DNA of 64,000 nt from Riptortus pedestris. Lineage: Eukaryota > Arthropoda > Insecta > Hemiptera > Alydidae. Made by a program: the position numbers and the translations under genes. Under the pieces are notes generated by a model. It was not told where the DNA came from, ran no database searches, and saw only the letters and a list, made by a program, of their open reading frames with translations. Positions 21,904-34,600 of the stretch are shown piece after piece (positions within the stretch are counted from its first letter, which is position 1; every line of letters starts with the position of its first letter). The stretch lies in contig CM032232.1 in assembly GCA_019009955.1 (NCBI GenBank), positions 57,308,501-57,372,500 of the forward strand, in the 5' to 3' direction.

Positions 21904-24900
21904 GGTTTCTTAATATTTGAATAGCTTTAAAAATTGGTAAATAATTCCATAATCACTATAGCTTGAGATGACAACTGCACATTCACCACTCATTCTTAGG
22001 CCACCTTGTGGATAGAAATGTTCTGTATGTAGTCTGTTTCCTTTAATGATCATTAATAAAAAACAAAATATATGTGTAAATTGACTTTTGATATGGGCAC
22101 ACATTAAGTATGGAAGACATATGTGAACTGAAAGCTTTGTGCACTCTTAACATTTGTAATAGTCAACATTATAACTCAACTTATAATAAAACAAAAAAAT
22201 AATGAAAAGTTACTATGAGGAGGTTTGACATATAAGTGCCAATGAGCACAATGGTAATCGGTCAAAAGACAACAAGGAACACAAATTAGGTAACTAGTCT
22301 GTATATAATGAAAAACTGTAGGTAAAACTTTTCATTCATACTTCATACATCGTATACAAACAGCATTGCTTCTGGTCAGATTGTCATATAGTTCAACTTA
22401 AAACTTAAAAATGAATACACATTCTTCTTTCACAATGAAAAGTGTGATAAGAAAATTACACTGGGTATAAAATGCGGTTAAAAAAAATGTAAAATTTATA
22501 TCCTATGAGTTATTGTATATATACAAACTCATGAGTATAAAAAAAAGGAAAATATAACAAAAATATATATAATTAAAAAAAAAACAAAGCTTTAATAAAA
22601 ACTAAAATAGATCAAATTCATTTTTTTCAATGTCAACAAATCGAACCAATCCATCTTCATTTTTCACACAGTTTAAAAACTACAAAATCTTCTAAGTGGT
22701 AATAATTATCTAAAACATTCTAAACAGTCGACATGGCACACTTGAGCTCCCAGTATCCTCAGGTGAACATGGAAAATACACCCCTAATTACAGTGAGAAA
22801 ACATAGATCGTCAGCTTGCCCAGGCATTAAGTTTTCCCTTTATTTATGAAAATATCTACACACATCCTTAAATACTACTCTTGCAGCACCTTTAATATTA
22901 ATTTTTTTTTTTTCAATTTTTTTTAATCTATCACAGCAATCTTCAGTCCTTTATCTGTGCTTGCCATGATGGATTGGTTTTCATTCATAAACTATATAAA
23001 ACCTTGATAAAACATTCGTCAATTTTCTTATAGAAAAATAAATTACACCGTTGGAAGTCTTACTCCCTTTTCAATATTAAGTACTTTTTTTCTTTTTCTT
23101 TTTTGTGTATTAGAACAAGTTTTAACTTAAAATATCTTCTTGCTGTTTTAATATAATACTCTAAACTCTAAAATATAAAAACAATTCTTTAAAATATTTA
23201 AAATTTAAACTCTACAATACTGCAATGTGTAAACAATGAGTCGATGGGCATATCCTAAAATTATACATAACTTATTCTAACATCACTATGTCCGAGGTTG
23301 AATCGATTGCATCAGGTGACAGAGTTTATAGGCTAATTAACATTAAAAAAAAATATATATTATTTAAGCACCACCACAAAATAAATTTAATAAATTTCAA
23401 CCAAAAATAATTCATTAGTAACTTCATTTTTTCTTCCATATTTTATGTTATTAAAGGAATAGATTGTTAAAATTATATTGAATTTTTGGCTAAAATTAAA
23501 CAATTCTCATAATTTTTCCCACTTGGCACTATATACTCATAGAAGATACTTGACATTATTCGAAACACTGATACACTTTCATCGAAAAACAAGATTTAGA
23601 AGAAAAACGGCTAAGTAATGATTTGAATTCATATGAATAAAAAGTCATTGATACAAAAAAGGAAACTTTCTTTCCTCCAATAATCCCCCTTCTAATAACA
23701 GTAACAATAATTATAACTCAAAAAGAAAAAAATAATATCTACTTCAATAATTACTTTCATGTCTGTCGGGTGATTTGAGATGGAACCGATTCAACAATGG
23801 AGCACAATAAATATATATTACTTAAGTGATGTAAATTACCAATACATACAAAATAAGGAATTTTTCGTAATAAAATGGCAAGTACTTCATGCATCTTATA
23901 AAATATTCACCTAAAATTAATATCAATTGGAAAATAATTGTACATACTTTCATATATACATATATACGCATATATTATAAATACCAAAGCAATTTTCTGC
24001 TTTAATATTATGGCGAGTCGCGCTTTTCTGAAACCCTGTTAACTCTGCGCGAATTTCCCCCTTTCCCTGAAGTTACTCCTAATTATTAATTACGTATTGC
24101 AACTCATTATCACACAGTTTTCACAAATTAACTTTTGTGAGAAGACGGAACATTGTCAACAATGCAAATTCTCCATATGGTATTAAAATTAGATAATTTT
24201 CACATTTTTTTTTTGATATTATACTTTATATTTATTTTCCCCATTTTATTTTCCCGTGTTTCAAAATCTTAAATCTAAAATATTGCATCCATGCCCGGAT
24301 CATCATGGCATTGGTTACATTCAAATTTAAAATTTGAGGAATGAATTTGGAGGAACTCCGGTTTATTCTAATACAAATTAAAAAACATTTATTTTCCAGA
24401 CTTTATGTCTGAAAGAAAAGAGATCCTTTAGAGAGCTTTAAAGTAGTCTTTGTTAAAGAAAATTCTTTGAGCTTTGAGAAAACTGAATTTTTTTTTTACT
24501 ATACAAAGTATTATTGCGGGAGGTTAAGATAATAAAAAATTAAATGATTTGTACAATCATTTTATTGTCCAACTAGTTTCACGTCAAGTTGATGCATCAT
24601 ATGGAGCTCAATCCAATTTGTGGTAAAATTACGACTAAATTCTGAGGTACGGCCTTCTACTAGCTAATCTACAAAATGTAGTTGTGATTTTACTGTGTTG
24701 GATAGTGCTCCTGATGAGGCGCCAAATTATTGAAACTAGCTGGGCAATAAAATGACTGTATAAATCGTTCAAATTTTTATCTTGCGTTATATACTTTGTG
24801 AATTGAATTTACTAAGGTCATAATTTCACTGCAAATTATTTTTGTCTTATTAAATTTAGCACTTAATACGTAGTAATTTTCTTTCTTAATTTATATTAAA

Positions 24901-25255
24901 TCTTATACAAACATTTTTGAACTAGCCAATAATTCGACTCTACAAATAATTAGTCAGTTTTCTGAGTAATTTAACTATAATTGCCACAATCACTGTTTTA
25001 TTTTCCATTTCGAATTTTTTTGTTTATATTTTATTCAATTATTTAATTTTTTTTTACAAAGAAATTTACGTACTATAAAAAAAAAAAGAAACAGGTATTC
25101 GTTGTTAACTACTTTAATTTAATATCTACATACACATTGCTAAATCTATTTTTCAATCCGCAGAGTGCAAAAAATGTCTTAATGTCTCTGTCATCAATTT
25201 TCAATTATTTTCTTTTTTGCACGCGTTGCGAAGATTGAAGGGAGGGGGGCGAGAC
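21898..25255 (-). other. Probable long 3' UTR of the zinc-finger gene
   Basis: About 3.35 kb downstream of the stop is unique, AT-rich, and almost free of the repeats that fill the rest of the window, apart from one small foldback. No ORF of note occurs. Such repeat depletion fits a transcribed, constrained 3' UTR. Confidence 0.5.
24552..24775. mobile_element. Small foldback/MITE inside the putative 3' UTR
   Basis: 'cattttattgtccaactagt' at the left and 'actagctgggcaataaaatg' at the right are near-perfect inverted repeats about 180 bp apart. The interior also pairs partly ('gtggtaaaattacgactaa' with 'agttgtgattttac'). Confidence 0.65.
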
Positions 25256-25613
25256 CTACTGAACGAGTGCCGTTGGTTGGGGTGGAGTCGATCCTAGGAG
25301 CTGGCTCATGGCATATTGCTGCTGGAAGTTGCCCGGGTGAGTGTAGCACTGGGGCAGGTAGAGCTCGGGCTTGACGAGGGGGGTGGGGTTCATCGAGACT
25401 CCGGGAGGCGGTGGCTTCCTCTTAGGCCCAACGTGGTTCTCTACGTGACGCTTAACCTCGGCCTCAGCTGCAAACCTCCGTCTGCAGTTGGGCAGGGGGC
25501 AGCAATACGGCCGGTCACCTTGGTGAGTTCTCGTGTGCTGGTCTAATATGGCTTTCTGCCTGAAATCTTTTCCACACTGTGCGCACTTGTATGGTTTTTC
25601 TCCGGTGTGAATT
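25256..25613 (-). CDS. Zinc-finger gene, last exon (fingers 7-8 and C-terminus)
   Basis: The acceptor is 'ttttttccag|A', completing an Arg codon. It encodes the linker IHTGEKP, the finger YKCAQCGKDFRQKAILDQH and a final atypical finger (CCPLPNCRRRF..VKRHVENH, CX4C spacing). A Pro-rich stretch (KRKPPPPG) and a Tyr/Gln tail ending PTALVQ follow. The TAG stop is at 25256-25258. It is GC-rich against its surroundings, typical of conserved coding sequence here. Confidence 0.95.
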
Positions 25614-28600
25614 CTGGAAAAAAAAATTGGAGCATATAAATATGTTATGTTATTTATTTACATCCACTTTGTGCTACTGTGGCTAATTGGGGAGGGTTAA
25701 CGACACAATACCACTCTTTTCTAGCCAGGGTGGGACTAAGGTTTTATTTAATGAGTTTGCCACTAAATAAATTACTATTGCCCAGGCAGAAATCAAACTC
25801 GCCACTCTAGGTTTACCATGTAAATTTAAGACGAACTCTTTAACTCACATGGCTAACCTGAGCCCTACATATAAATAAACAATTCCATTTATACGACATG
25901 AGATAACTTAATAATTTCAACTTAAATAAGTCCGTCATAAAGGGCCTGCGTAAACTAAGCAGATTTTCCACGACACATTCCAAATCTCATCTCACCATAT
26001 GTTCTCTATTCTTAGTAAAAATCTGAAGAGTAGAAGAAAGAGTTATATGAAAACTAAAAATAGGAAAGTACAAATGACTTACTTAATATTTGAGTTACCA
26101 AAAAATGTATAGAGCATCAATATTTAAACAGGATTGGTTTAATAACATTAATCAATCCCACTCATAATAATGGAGATATTATAAATTTTTGTAGCCCCCC
26201 TCCACACTCCACATCTCCTCCATCACAATTCCACATCCTATTTCAGACATTAAATAATATGACCTTTAGTGTTGAATGAAAGGTTAAATATTGAGTATGG
26301 TATAGATCATATGAACATTTTCAAGTCAAAAACCTAATATATTAATTCTCTTCACACAACGTATTTGCATGTATTTCACACAATAAAGGTCCAGTGAAAA
26401 GTATTTTAGAGAAAACAGGTATTGAGGTTTTACTCATAACACAATTTTCGAAACACAACTTTAAATGTGTGCATATATATTTGTCTGTTACCACTCTAGC
26501 AATCACCTTTTATTTGATCGTTGCCAACTTGATGTTTAAATGTTGTATTTAAAACTAAAGATGAAGTTCGTTAATGGCTGAAATTGGATCAGCAGAGGGA
26601 GGTTTAGAGGGGGGGAAACAAAAAATATCTCAGTTATTACTAGTCCGATTGAAAAATGATATATAACTAATCTTGGAGCAAATTTAATTTCCTATAAATG
26701 TTGTTTTACAATTATCGTCTCTATTGTGAATATTAATAGAGATATTTACATTTTTGAGTTTTCAGTCTTAAGTAAACCCCCATTCCTACTATGTCTTATT
26801 AACTATATGCTGATATACCTTGAAGCATTTCATTAGAAGCTTAAATAGCAAATACTTTTTTCATTAAACTTCTACTATGTGAGATACATGCAAATACGTT
26901 CGTTGAGATATCACCATATTAGATTTTACACTCTAAATGATTCATATTTGATCAATGCCATACTCAATATTTAGCAGTTTCACGTAACACTAAAGATTAT
27001 ATTAGGTAATTGGTGAAATAAGCTTGGGAAGAGGGGGTGGGGCTAGGGTTTCAAGAAGGGAAAAATAGGAAATTCAAAATATCTTCGACATTTTTAGTCT
27101 CCAAAACATTTTATATAACCAATATTGTTGAACTACAGCTATTGTTTTCTATACATGTTTGCTGTAACTTAAACATTAACTGTATTATTTGTATTTCTTT
27201 GTTTTAAGCCTTTAGTAGACCCCCACTTTAATAATATTTTCACTTTGAGTGTCTCAAGCACTAAATATCTTCTTACTTATATCTTACATTTTAATTCCAG
27301 TTTAGACAGGCTTTGCACTACGAGAAAAATAGAGAATACATGTTGAGATGAGATCAACAATGTGTCATGTCCTAGCAAATGGGGAAATCTTCATAGTTTA
27401 GGCAGTACCTGTGCGATGGACTTTTTTTTATCATAGTACAGTACTAAATATATATTACATCTAAACATGAAACAATACAAGTATTGGAATAAACTTGTTT
27501 GAGTCCTGTAAGGAGTGATAAACCATTTCTGTAAATTTTGAAATATGCAATTTTATGGACATAAATTCATTCAAATTTGATTGTGAAAAGATGGCTATAT
27601 CAATAAACAATGAAAAACAAAACTCTGAGGTAAAATTTATATGTTTCTAAATATTATGTCAAAGTTAATTTAAGAGTTATTCAATTACTTCTTGAGAGTG
27701 GCACTCATTTCAAAATTTACTAATTTATATGCCAAAGAATAAATCTCTTGTTTCACTCAGAATGTTTCATACCTGTCATGCGTTATCATAGATAATCCAT
27801 AGAAGTTAACATTTTATTGAAATGTCTTAGAACACCTTCTGAGGGGCTCGGGTTGGCCGTATGGGTTAGGGCGTTGGTCCTAATCTCGCATGACAGACCT
27901 AGTAGTGGCGGGTTCGAATCGGGATTCCAGGGCGGGCCCTGGGCAGTAGAAATTTATTTAATGACTTACTCATTAAATAAACTCCTTATTCCCACCCTGG
28001 ATAGAAAAGGATGGTAAACTGTATATAACCCGTCCCGATTAGCCTAGTAGCATAAAGTGGACGTAAAATAAAAAGAAAAAAGAGAACACCTTCTACCACT
28101 GCAGCCACTATGTGAATAACTGGAGAATGTAGTGTTTTGTTGTAGTTTTTAATCAGTGGTATTCATATTACAGATTTAGAATAATACATTGTAATTTTTT
28201 ATAAGTATAGCATTAATAACATTAAATGTGGTAAGTATAAATATAATATTCTTAGAATAATAATAAAAATATAATAAGTATTACTGAGCATTATAGTTAA
28301 GATTTATTTGAATATACTCTTTCTGGATAACGATCATGATGGCAGTAGTAGAAATGATCAGCTGATTGAAGGATGGAGGGCATCTGAATTCCTGTTATTT
28401 GCATAGTGACTTGGAAAATGGTGTTTAAGACACGTAATAAGTGAAATTTTAAACTGTGTGATTAATTTTTATACGTGTGAAACATGTAGAGTAAAACATT
28501 TATAAACTCATCCACTGAGACAAGTGTTTTAATCTTTCACCTGTAGCCTTACATAATGAAGTTATTCCATTATTTTCAATATATTAACCAATTTTATTTT

Positions 28601-31600
28601 CGCTTTGTACAAAAAACCGTAAATCCAAAACTATTTCTTTTATATTTTACTTTTGTGAATATATATATACCTCAAAATAAAAATTTTCTCCTTAGCTAGT
28701 CTGTCCAATTAATTCTACTACCTAAACTTTGAGATAAAATTCAAGTTTCATACTCATCAATAAAACAATAAAAACACTTGAACTCAACAATGGTTCTCTT
28801 CTTAAGTGAAAATGGTATTCTTTTTTTATTTATTTTCAAATCAATTGTTCTTTCTTTATTTTTTTGTAAAGCGTCCTAAAATATAATTACTACTCAAAAT
28901 TAGGAGATGGCTCTTGAGTCATCAGATTTTTTCAATTGAGGAAGTTTATACACCCCAAAGTAATTGAAATTATCAATCTGTCGTACAGATCTTGCCAATG
29001 CCGATGAAAAATTGTGGACGCAATACCCAATAAACTTAAGACAATTGTGTAGATGAACCACACATAACTTTATAAGATTTTCTGTGACCAAGATTATAGA
29101 TTATTTTTTTTTTACTACAATAAAATTGTAAGAGCTTCTCATCTATAGTGATTGGCATTACTATCAAAATATGCGTATAAAGTTACAGAGGGTGTTCTAT
29201 TGTATACAGAATTGTGCAAAGCAGAAAAAATATATACATTTTATTTTTGTAGAATATATACGTGTATTGCAATTATATGATTAGGGAATTAACCCTTAAT
29301 AACCTAGTGTCCACATACGAGGACATAAATCAAGACAGGCTTTGACAGGTCACTGCAGGTTCTGATTGCAGGCCTGAACGTGTTTCTGCTCCTCTCCTCT
29401 CATTACATTTCTTGTTCTCCACAGAGAAACATCTATTTTATAGCTTAGCACCCTACAAGTATTTTTAGTTAATTTTTGAAATATGGAGTATCATGAACAT
29501 GTTACAAGGTAAGTTTATTTTTTTTTTAATCAATAGTAAACAATCATTCATAATTTCTATGTTTTAAATTACTAAATGTGGATAGTGTTAGAAGTGAATA
29601 AAATTTGCTGCATTAAAATTAATAAGTTATCTTGGTCTAAATAAGAGTTTAAAAATAATGTCCTCATATGAGGACGCTAGGATATTTAACTGATTATTTT
29701 TTTTCATTTTGTGCTTTCATTTTCTAGTGACTTTGCTGCGCTACTTGGGCCAGATATAACAATGGAAGAAGCACTCTCAATAATATTTGGTGATGAAAGA
29801 GGTGCTTCTGCAGCAGATGCAAATGTGCCCCTAAAGACTGCCCCCTTCCAAATAAAAAACTTTTTGCCAAAAACCCCCGAGGATTCAGTGCATCAATAAT
29901 TAGCAAAGAGGATGGTGTACAGATTACTAAGTGGGTGGATAATTCTGTCGTTAGTGTAGCCTCCAATTGCCACGGGGTTAATCCGGCCCAGCAAGTAAAG
30001 AGGTATTCTAAGAAGAAAAAAGTTGTATTGGTTGATTGACCCAACGTAATCCGACAATATAACCGATTCATGGGGGCACGGAGAGGATGGACGAAAATAT
30101 TGCGAATTACAGAATTGAAATTCGCAATAAAAATGGTATTGGCCTATTTTGTCCTGGCTCATAGACGTTTGCATACATAGTCTCTCCACAAGAAAAGTGC
30201 GCACGATGTGAGTCAGTTATCTGTAAGGAGAGAGATTGTAATGGCGTATCTGACTCGTTACGGTGTAGAACCCAAAGGAGCGGGCCGCCCTAGAGTGTTC
30301 TCGGCTATTTCCTCCATCACAAGAGTTACAGACTCTCTACGACGACATGGATGCAACCATTTAGTGAAGAAGACTGAAGGAAATAAATCTAGAAGATGCG
30401 CAGGTGAAAACTGCTCATCTAAAGTAAGAACCATGTGTTCGAAATGTAATGTCGGCCTCTGCATTGACTGTTTTATTCCTTTCCATAAATAGCTATTTAA
30501 TATTTATATTGTAAATTTTTTATTTGTGAATAAAACCTAATTATTACTGTGTTCAAGTTGTTATAACTCATTTACAAATAATTTATGATTTATATTTATG
30601 AGTAATAAAAAAAGGAGCAGTTAAATATCCTAGCGTCCACATATGAGGACACCCCATTTCTCGTTACGTAAAGCTCGATTTTTTTTTCTTAATTTTTATG
30701 GAGTTTATAAAGAGTCTAAGATAACAAATATGCAAAGAAAAGTTAAAATATTTATAAAAAAAATAATTCGGGATATTAAGGGTTAATGAAATTCTTTACT
30801 TTAATATTAGGTTATTTGTTAATGTGCATTTCATGATACTGAGGCTAAATAGGATGTTATTTACAGGTTTACCACCCTTCTCTAGTTAGGATGGGATTAA
30901 GGATTTTATTTAATGAACTAATTACTAAATAAACTCCTATTGCCCACGACTCTAGGTGGGCCAAGATTATTAAAACTAACATCGGCTAACCTGAGCTCCT
31001 TCTTTATATTTAATAATAAATAATAATAAAATAAATACCTGACATGTTGATTAAGGATGGTTCTTTGCCTGAAATTCCTTCCACAGTAGAGGCAGCCATA
31101 TGGTTTTTCATTGGTGTGTATTCGAAGGTGCTGGGTGAGGTGAGACTGCTGCCTAAATCGCTTGCCACACTCGCCACATGGATACGGACGGGATTCAATA
31201 TGAATACATCCATGCTGAAGCAGCGTCGACTTCTGCTTGAACTCCTTCTGGCAAATGGGGCACCTGACGTAGAGCGGGAGCCCAGCATTCCTTCCCGACT
31301 GGATCATCTCCGGCAAAGTTTTCCCATTTCCAGTCCCAAATACACCATGTGCAACACCTGCCAACAGACCTTTCCAGCTCGAAATTAAACTGCCTTATCA
31401 AAAAAAAACTTTAACATTAGTAAAAAAAAAAAAAAAAAAAAAAATCATCTTAATAGATGATGTCATCACAGTATTTGCATATATCTCATATAATGAAGGT
31501 CTGTTGAAAATAATATTGGCATTTACACTTGGAATAAGACATTTTATGATATATTCTTGTATTTTTAAAGTGTGAAGATTAAAAGTGGGGATTTACTGTA

Positions 31601-34600
31601 GGCTGAAAACTAAAAATTACCAATATCTCGATTAATATTGAAGATAGAGAAAACATGTATATAAAAACATTTATAGAACATTATATTTGCAACAAAATTG
31701 GTTAATGCAATTTTTTGAAACAACTATAATAATGGAGATATTTTGAATTTTATAATATCAAGTTTGGTAATAATCAAACAAAAAGCTACTGCTAGAGTGG
31801 TGACAAACAAATATTTATATATAAATTTTAACAGACCTCAGTAGGATTGATGGACATTTGTGAAATTTTTTGGAAAATCTTGTCATGAGTACAAGCTCAA
31901 TAGCTTGCGGGAAATCTGCTAAATCTTATGACTGAGGAATTAATATATTCTAAATAGTGGCAGCGGAGCAACAATTAATCATTATGTATGTATTGTCACA
32001 TACTGATCTTTTCAATCATGGGCATTATTGCCTTTTATTGGAAGACAAGTTATCCCAAATATGAAACATCTATTAAGCTATATCATTAACAAAACTACTT
32101 TAATCTTAATTCTGGTCTAGACATAATTCTTTTTTGATGAGGTAAAATGTGGAATTATTTTTGGCCTTAAAAGTAACAATTAAATTAGTAACTAACATTA
32201 TTTATTTACAAAGAGTTTAGCACCACTATAAATAAAAATGAATGGTAGACAAAAACAAAAAGAAAACAAGGGGGAGAAAAAAGTAAAATTGGAGAAAATA
32301 TAGTTGAAATTAAGTTAGATATGTGGAAAAATATATATTTAAAATAAATTAAGTGCACACAAATAAACTAATAAATATATCACAACTAAGAAATAAAAAT
32401 GTAAAATTAGTCTATATACCCAGAGTCTGATTTATGTGGTAAGCCAAAGTATGGATGTACACAAGTCAGTAAAGAGTTGCAGTAAGTAAATCCAGGTCAT
32501 TCTTGTATTGTTCTAAGGTAAATATTAGTATTTAATGAATGTCCAATTCTTAATCTTGTGTCATCTCAATCTGTTGTCAGATTAGATGGTCTAGCTTGCA
32601 CAGTGCCCTTGATTTCTCTATTTTTGAGGGCTGTAGTTTCAACTGACTGCCATTCTATAAGGTTAGATTGGGATAACCTGTACAACTCAAATAAAGGTAT
32701 TTTATATACATCTGTATTCATCTTTGTAGCATTTTTTCTCTCCTAACAAGTCAAAAATTCTACTCTCTTTTATGCTAAGGTAGCATTAATGTTATATAAT
32801 GATTTAGAAGTGTGCGATTCCCTAGTAATATTTGTATGATAATAGGGTTGTTTGTGGACTTCTATAGGAGTAAAGGCCAAACAAATCCTTACAGAGAAAT
32901 TATTTTCCAGTTCTAATTGTTTTCAAGTCCTAAAAATTACATTTTTTTCTACAGTACATCAAGGTGTACGTTTGACATTTTTAGTCTGTCTATTGTCGTA
33001 AATAGGAATTTATTTAGTGATGAGCTCATTAAATAAAATCCTTAGGCCATCCTGGCTAGAAAAAAGTGGATGTTAATAAATAAATAATAATATTGTCTCT
33101 TACAGCCGATATTAATAACAAAACAACATATATTCGTAAATTTGCATCTCTCCTTGTTTCATCAATATATGAAGATATATTTGCATAACTTGCCCATTTT
33201 AGTAGTGATTGGAGGACCAAATGATAGGGAAAAGGATGATATTAAACTTGCAACATGCCATTAAGGGAATGTTCTTGTCAAATAGTCTAAAGGAAGTCCA
33301 AAAATAGCAAAGGTATAGAAGATTGAAGTAGACATTTCTCATGGTTAATACAATTCCACCGATAAATTGGGAGAACAATATTTTGAATACAGTATTTTCA
33401 TTAGGTTAATGTAAGGAAATGTTTAAATTTCTAATATAATGATAGATACTTGACGTTTCAAGATCCATTTAATCAGATAGAAAATATATCTTCCGCCACA
33501 GTATTCTATTTGGCAACTATCTTCATTAACTTAGTGAACAAAATTAAATTCTTTATGATACTTTTTTACAGTTTTGGAACTCTGGACATGTTGATTAGCA
33601 GCTATTTTTTATTTAATCCATTAATTTGCTACTTTTTGATTTGAGCAAATTTAAGTAATGATCAATATTACAATCAAGGTCTTTGGGTATTGGCTGTGCC
33701 ACCTTATTGGCTGATGCTTACATACTTCTAGCTCCCACAGGTATGCTTTAATGTCCGATGCTGTAGGCAGACCACCCCTTCAAGCCACCTTTGGTACTTT
33801 CTCTGGTATGTTCGCTTGTGAATATGTCTTCTTTCTAGGTGGAATAATGAATAAGCTTCCAAAGTTTGCTTGATTTATTGCCATCTTTACTGTTGCTATT
33901 GTTAGTGCACTTCACTATCTCTATTGCTTCTTGTACAATTCTTTCCTGGCATTGATCAACTTTAGCCAGCACCTTGACTTCATCAAATTTGATGTGATGG
34001 TTGGTTTGCCAAAAATGTTCTGCTATCGCTGAGTCTTCAACCCAAAACTTTTATGCACTCTTGACTCTTGTGGGGGGGGGGGCGTCAAAAAATCATAAAT
34101 AAAGATTTTTTGATGCCTATAGAAATGCCATACACATATTACATTGGAATGAAGTCCACTATTTAGAATTTTCGCAAAAATATATTGCAATTCTAACAAA
34201 AAGTCTTCCAAATTTCCATATTTTCCAGAAAATAAGGTTTTTACAAATTGCCAACACTATAAGAAATCCCTCGTTTATGATTTTAAACATAAATTTTCCA
34301 TTTTAACAGTAGTATTTTTAAATTTCTTCATTGCTATTTTTTTTCCAGCAATAGAAAGAAGTATTTTAAATTTAGAAGTTTAAAAACTAAACAGATGCCA
34401 GAAAGCCAAGAGCACTTTTGTTGGTTTGTTTTATAGTAATAATAATTAATATATTTTCCAGATTAAAAATCTTTGCAATGAAAAGAGAATATGCACAAGA
34501 AATGGAAAAGAATATTAGCACAAATTATCTTTATGAAGAATAACATGAAACTTCTATTCATTTAATTTATTTATTTAATTCATTTAATCAATTTAATGAA

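Noticed and set aside
27853..27920. Possible functional tRNA gene
   Set aside because: It has box A- and box B-like sequence but no proper cloverleaf acceptor pairing, and it continues into a SINE body present many times in the window.
31044..31388. 114-codon + strand ORF
   Set aside because: Antisense shadow of zinc-finger exon 31039-31357, which has clear fingers and splice sites.
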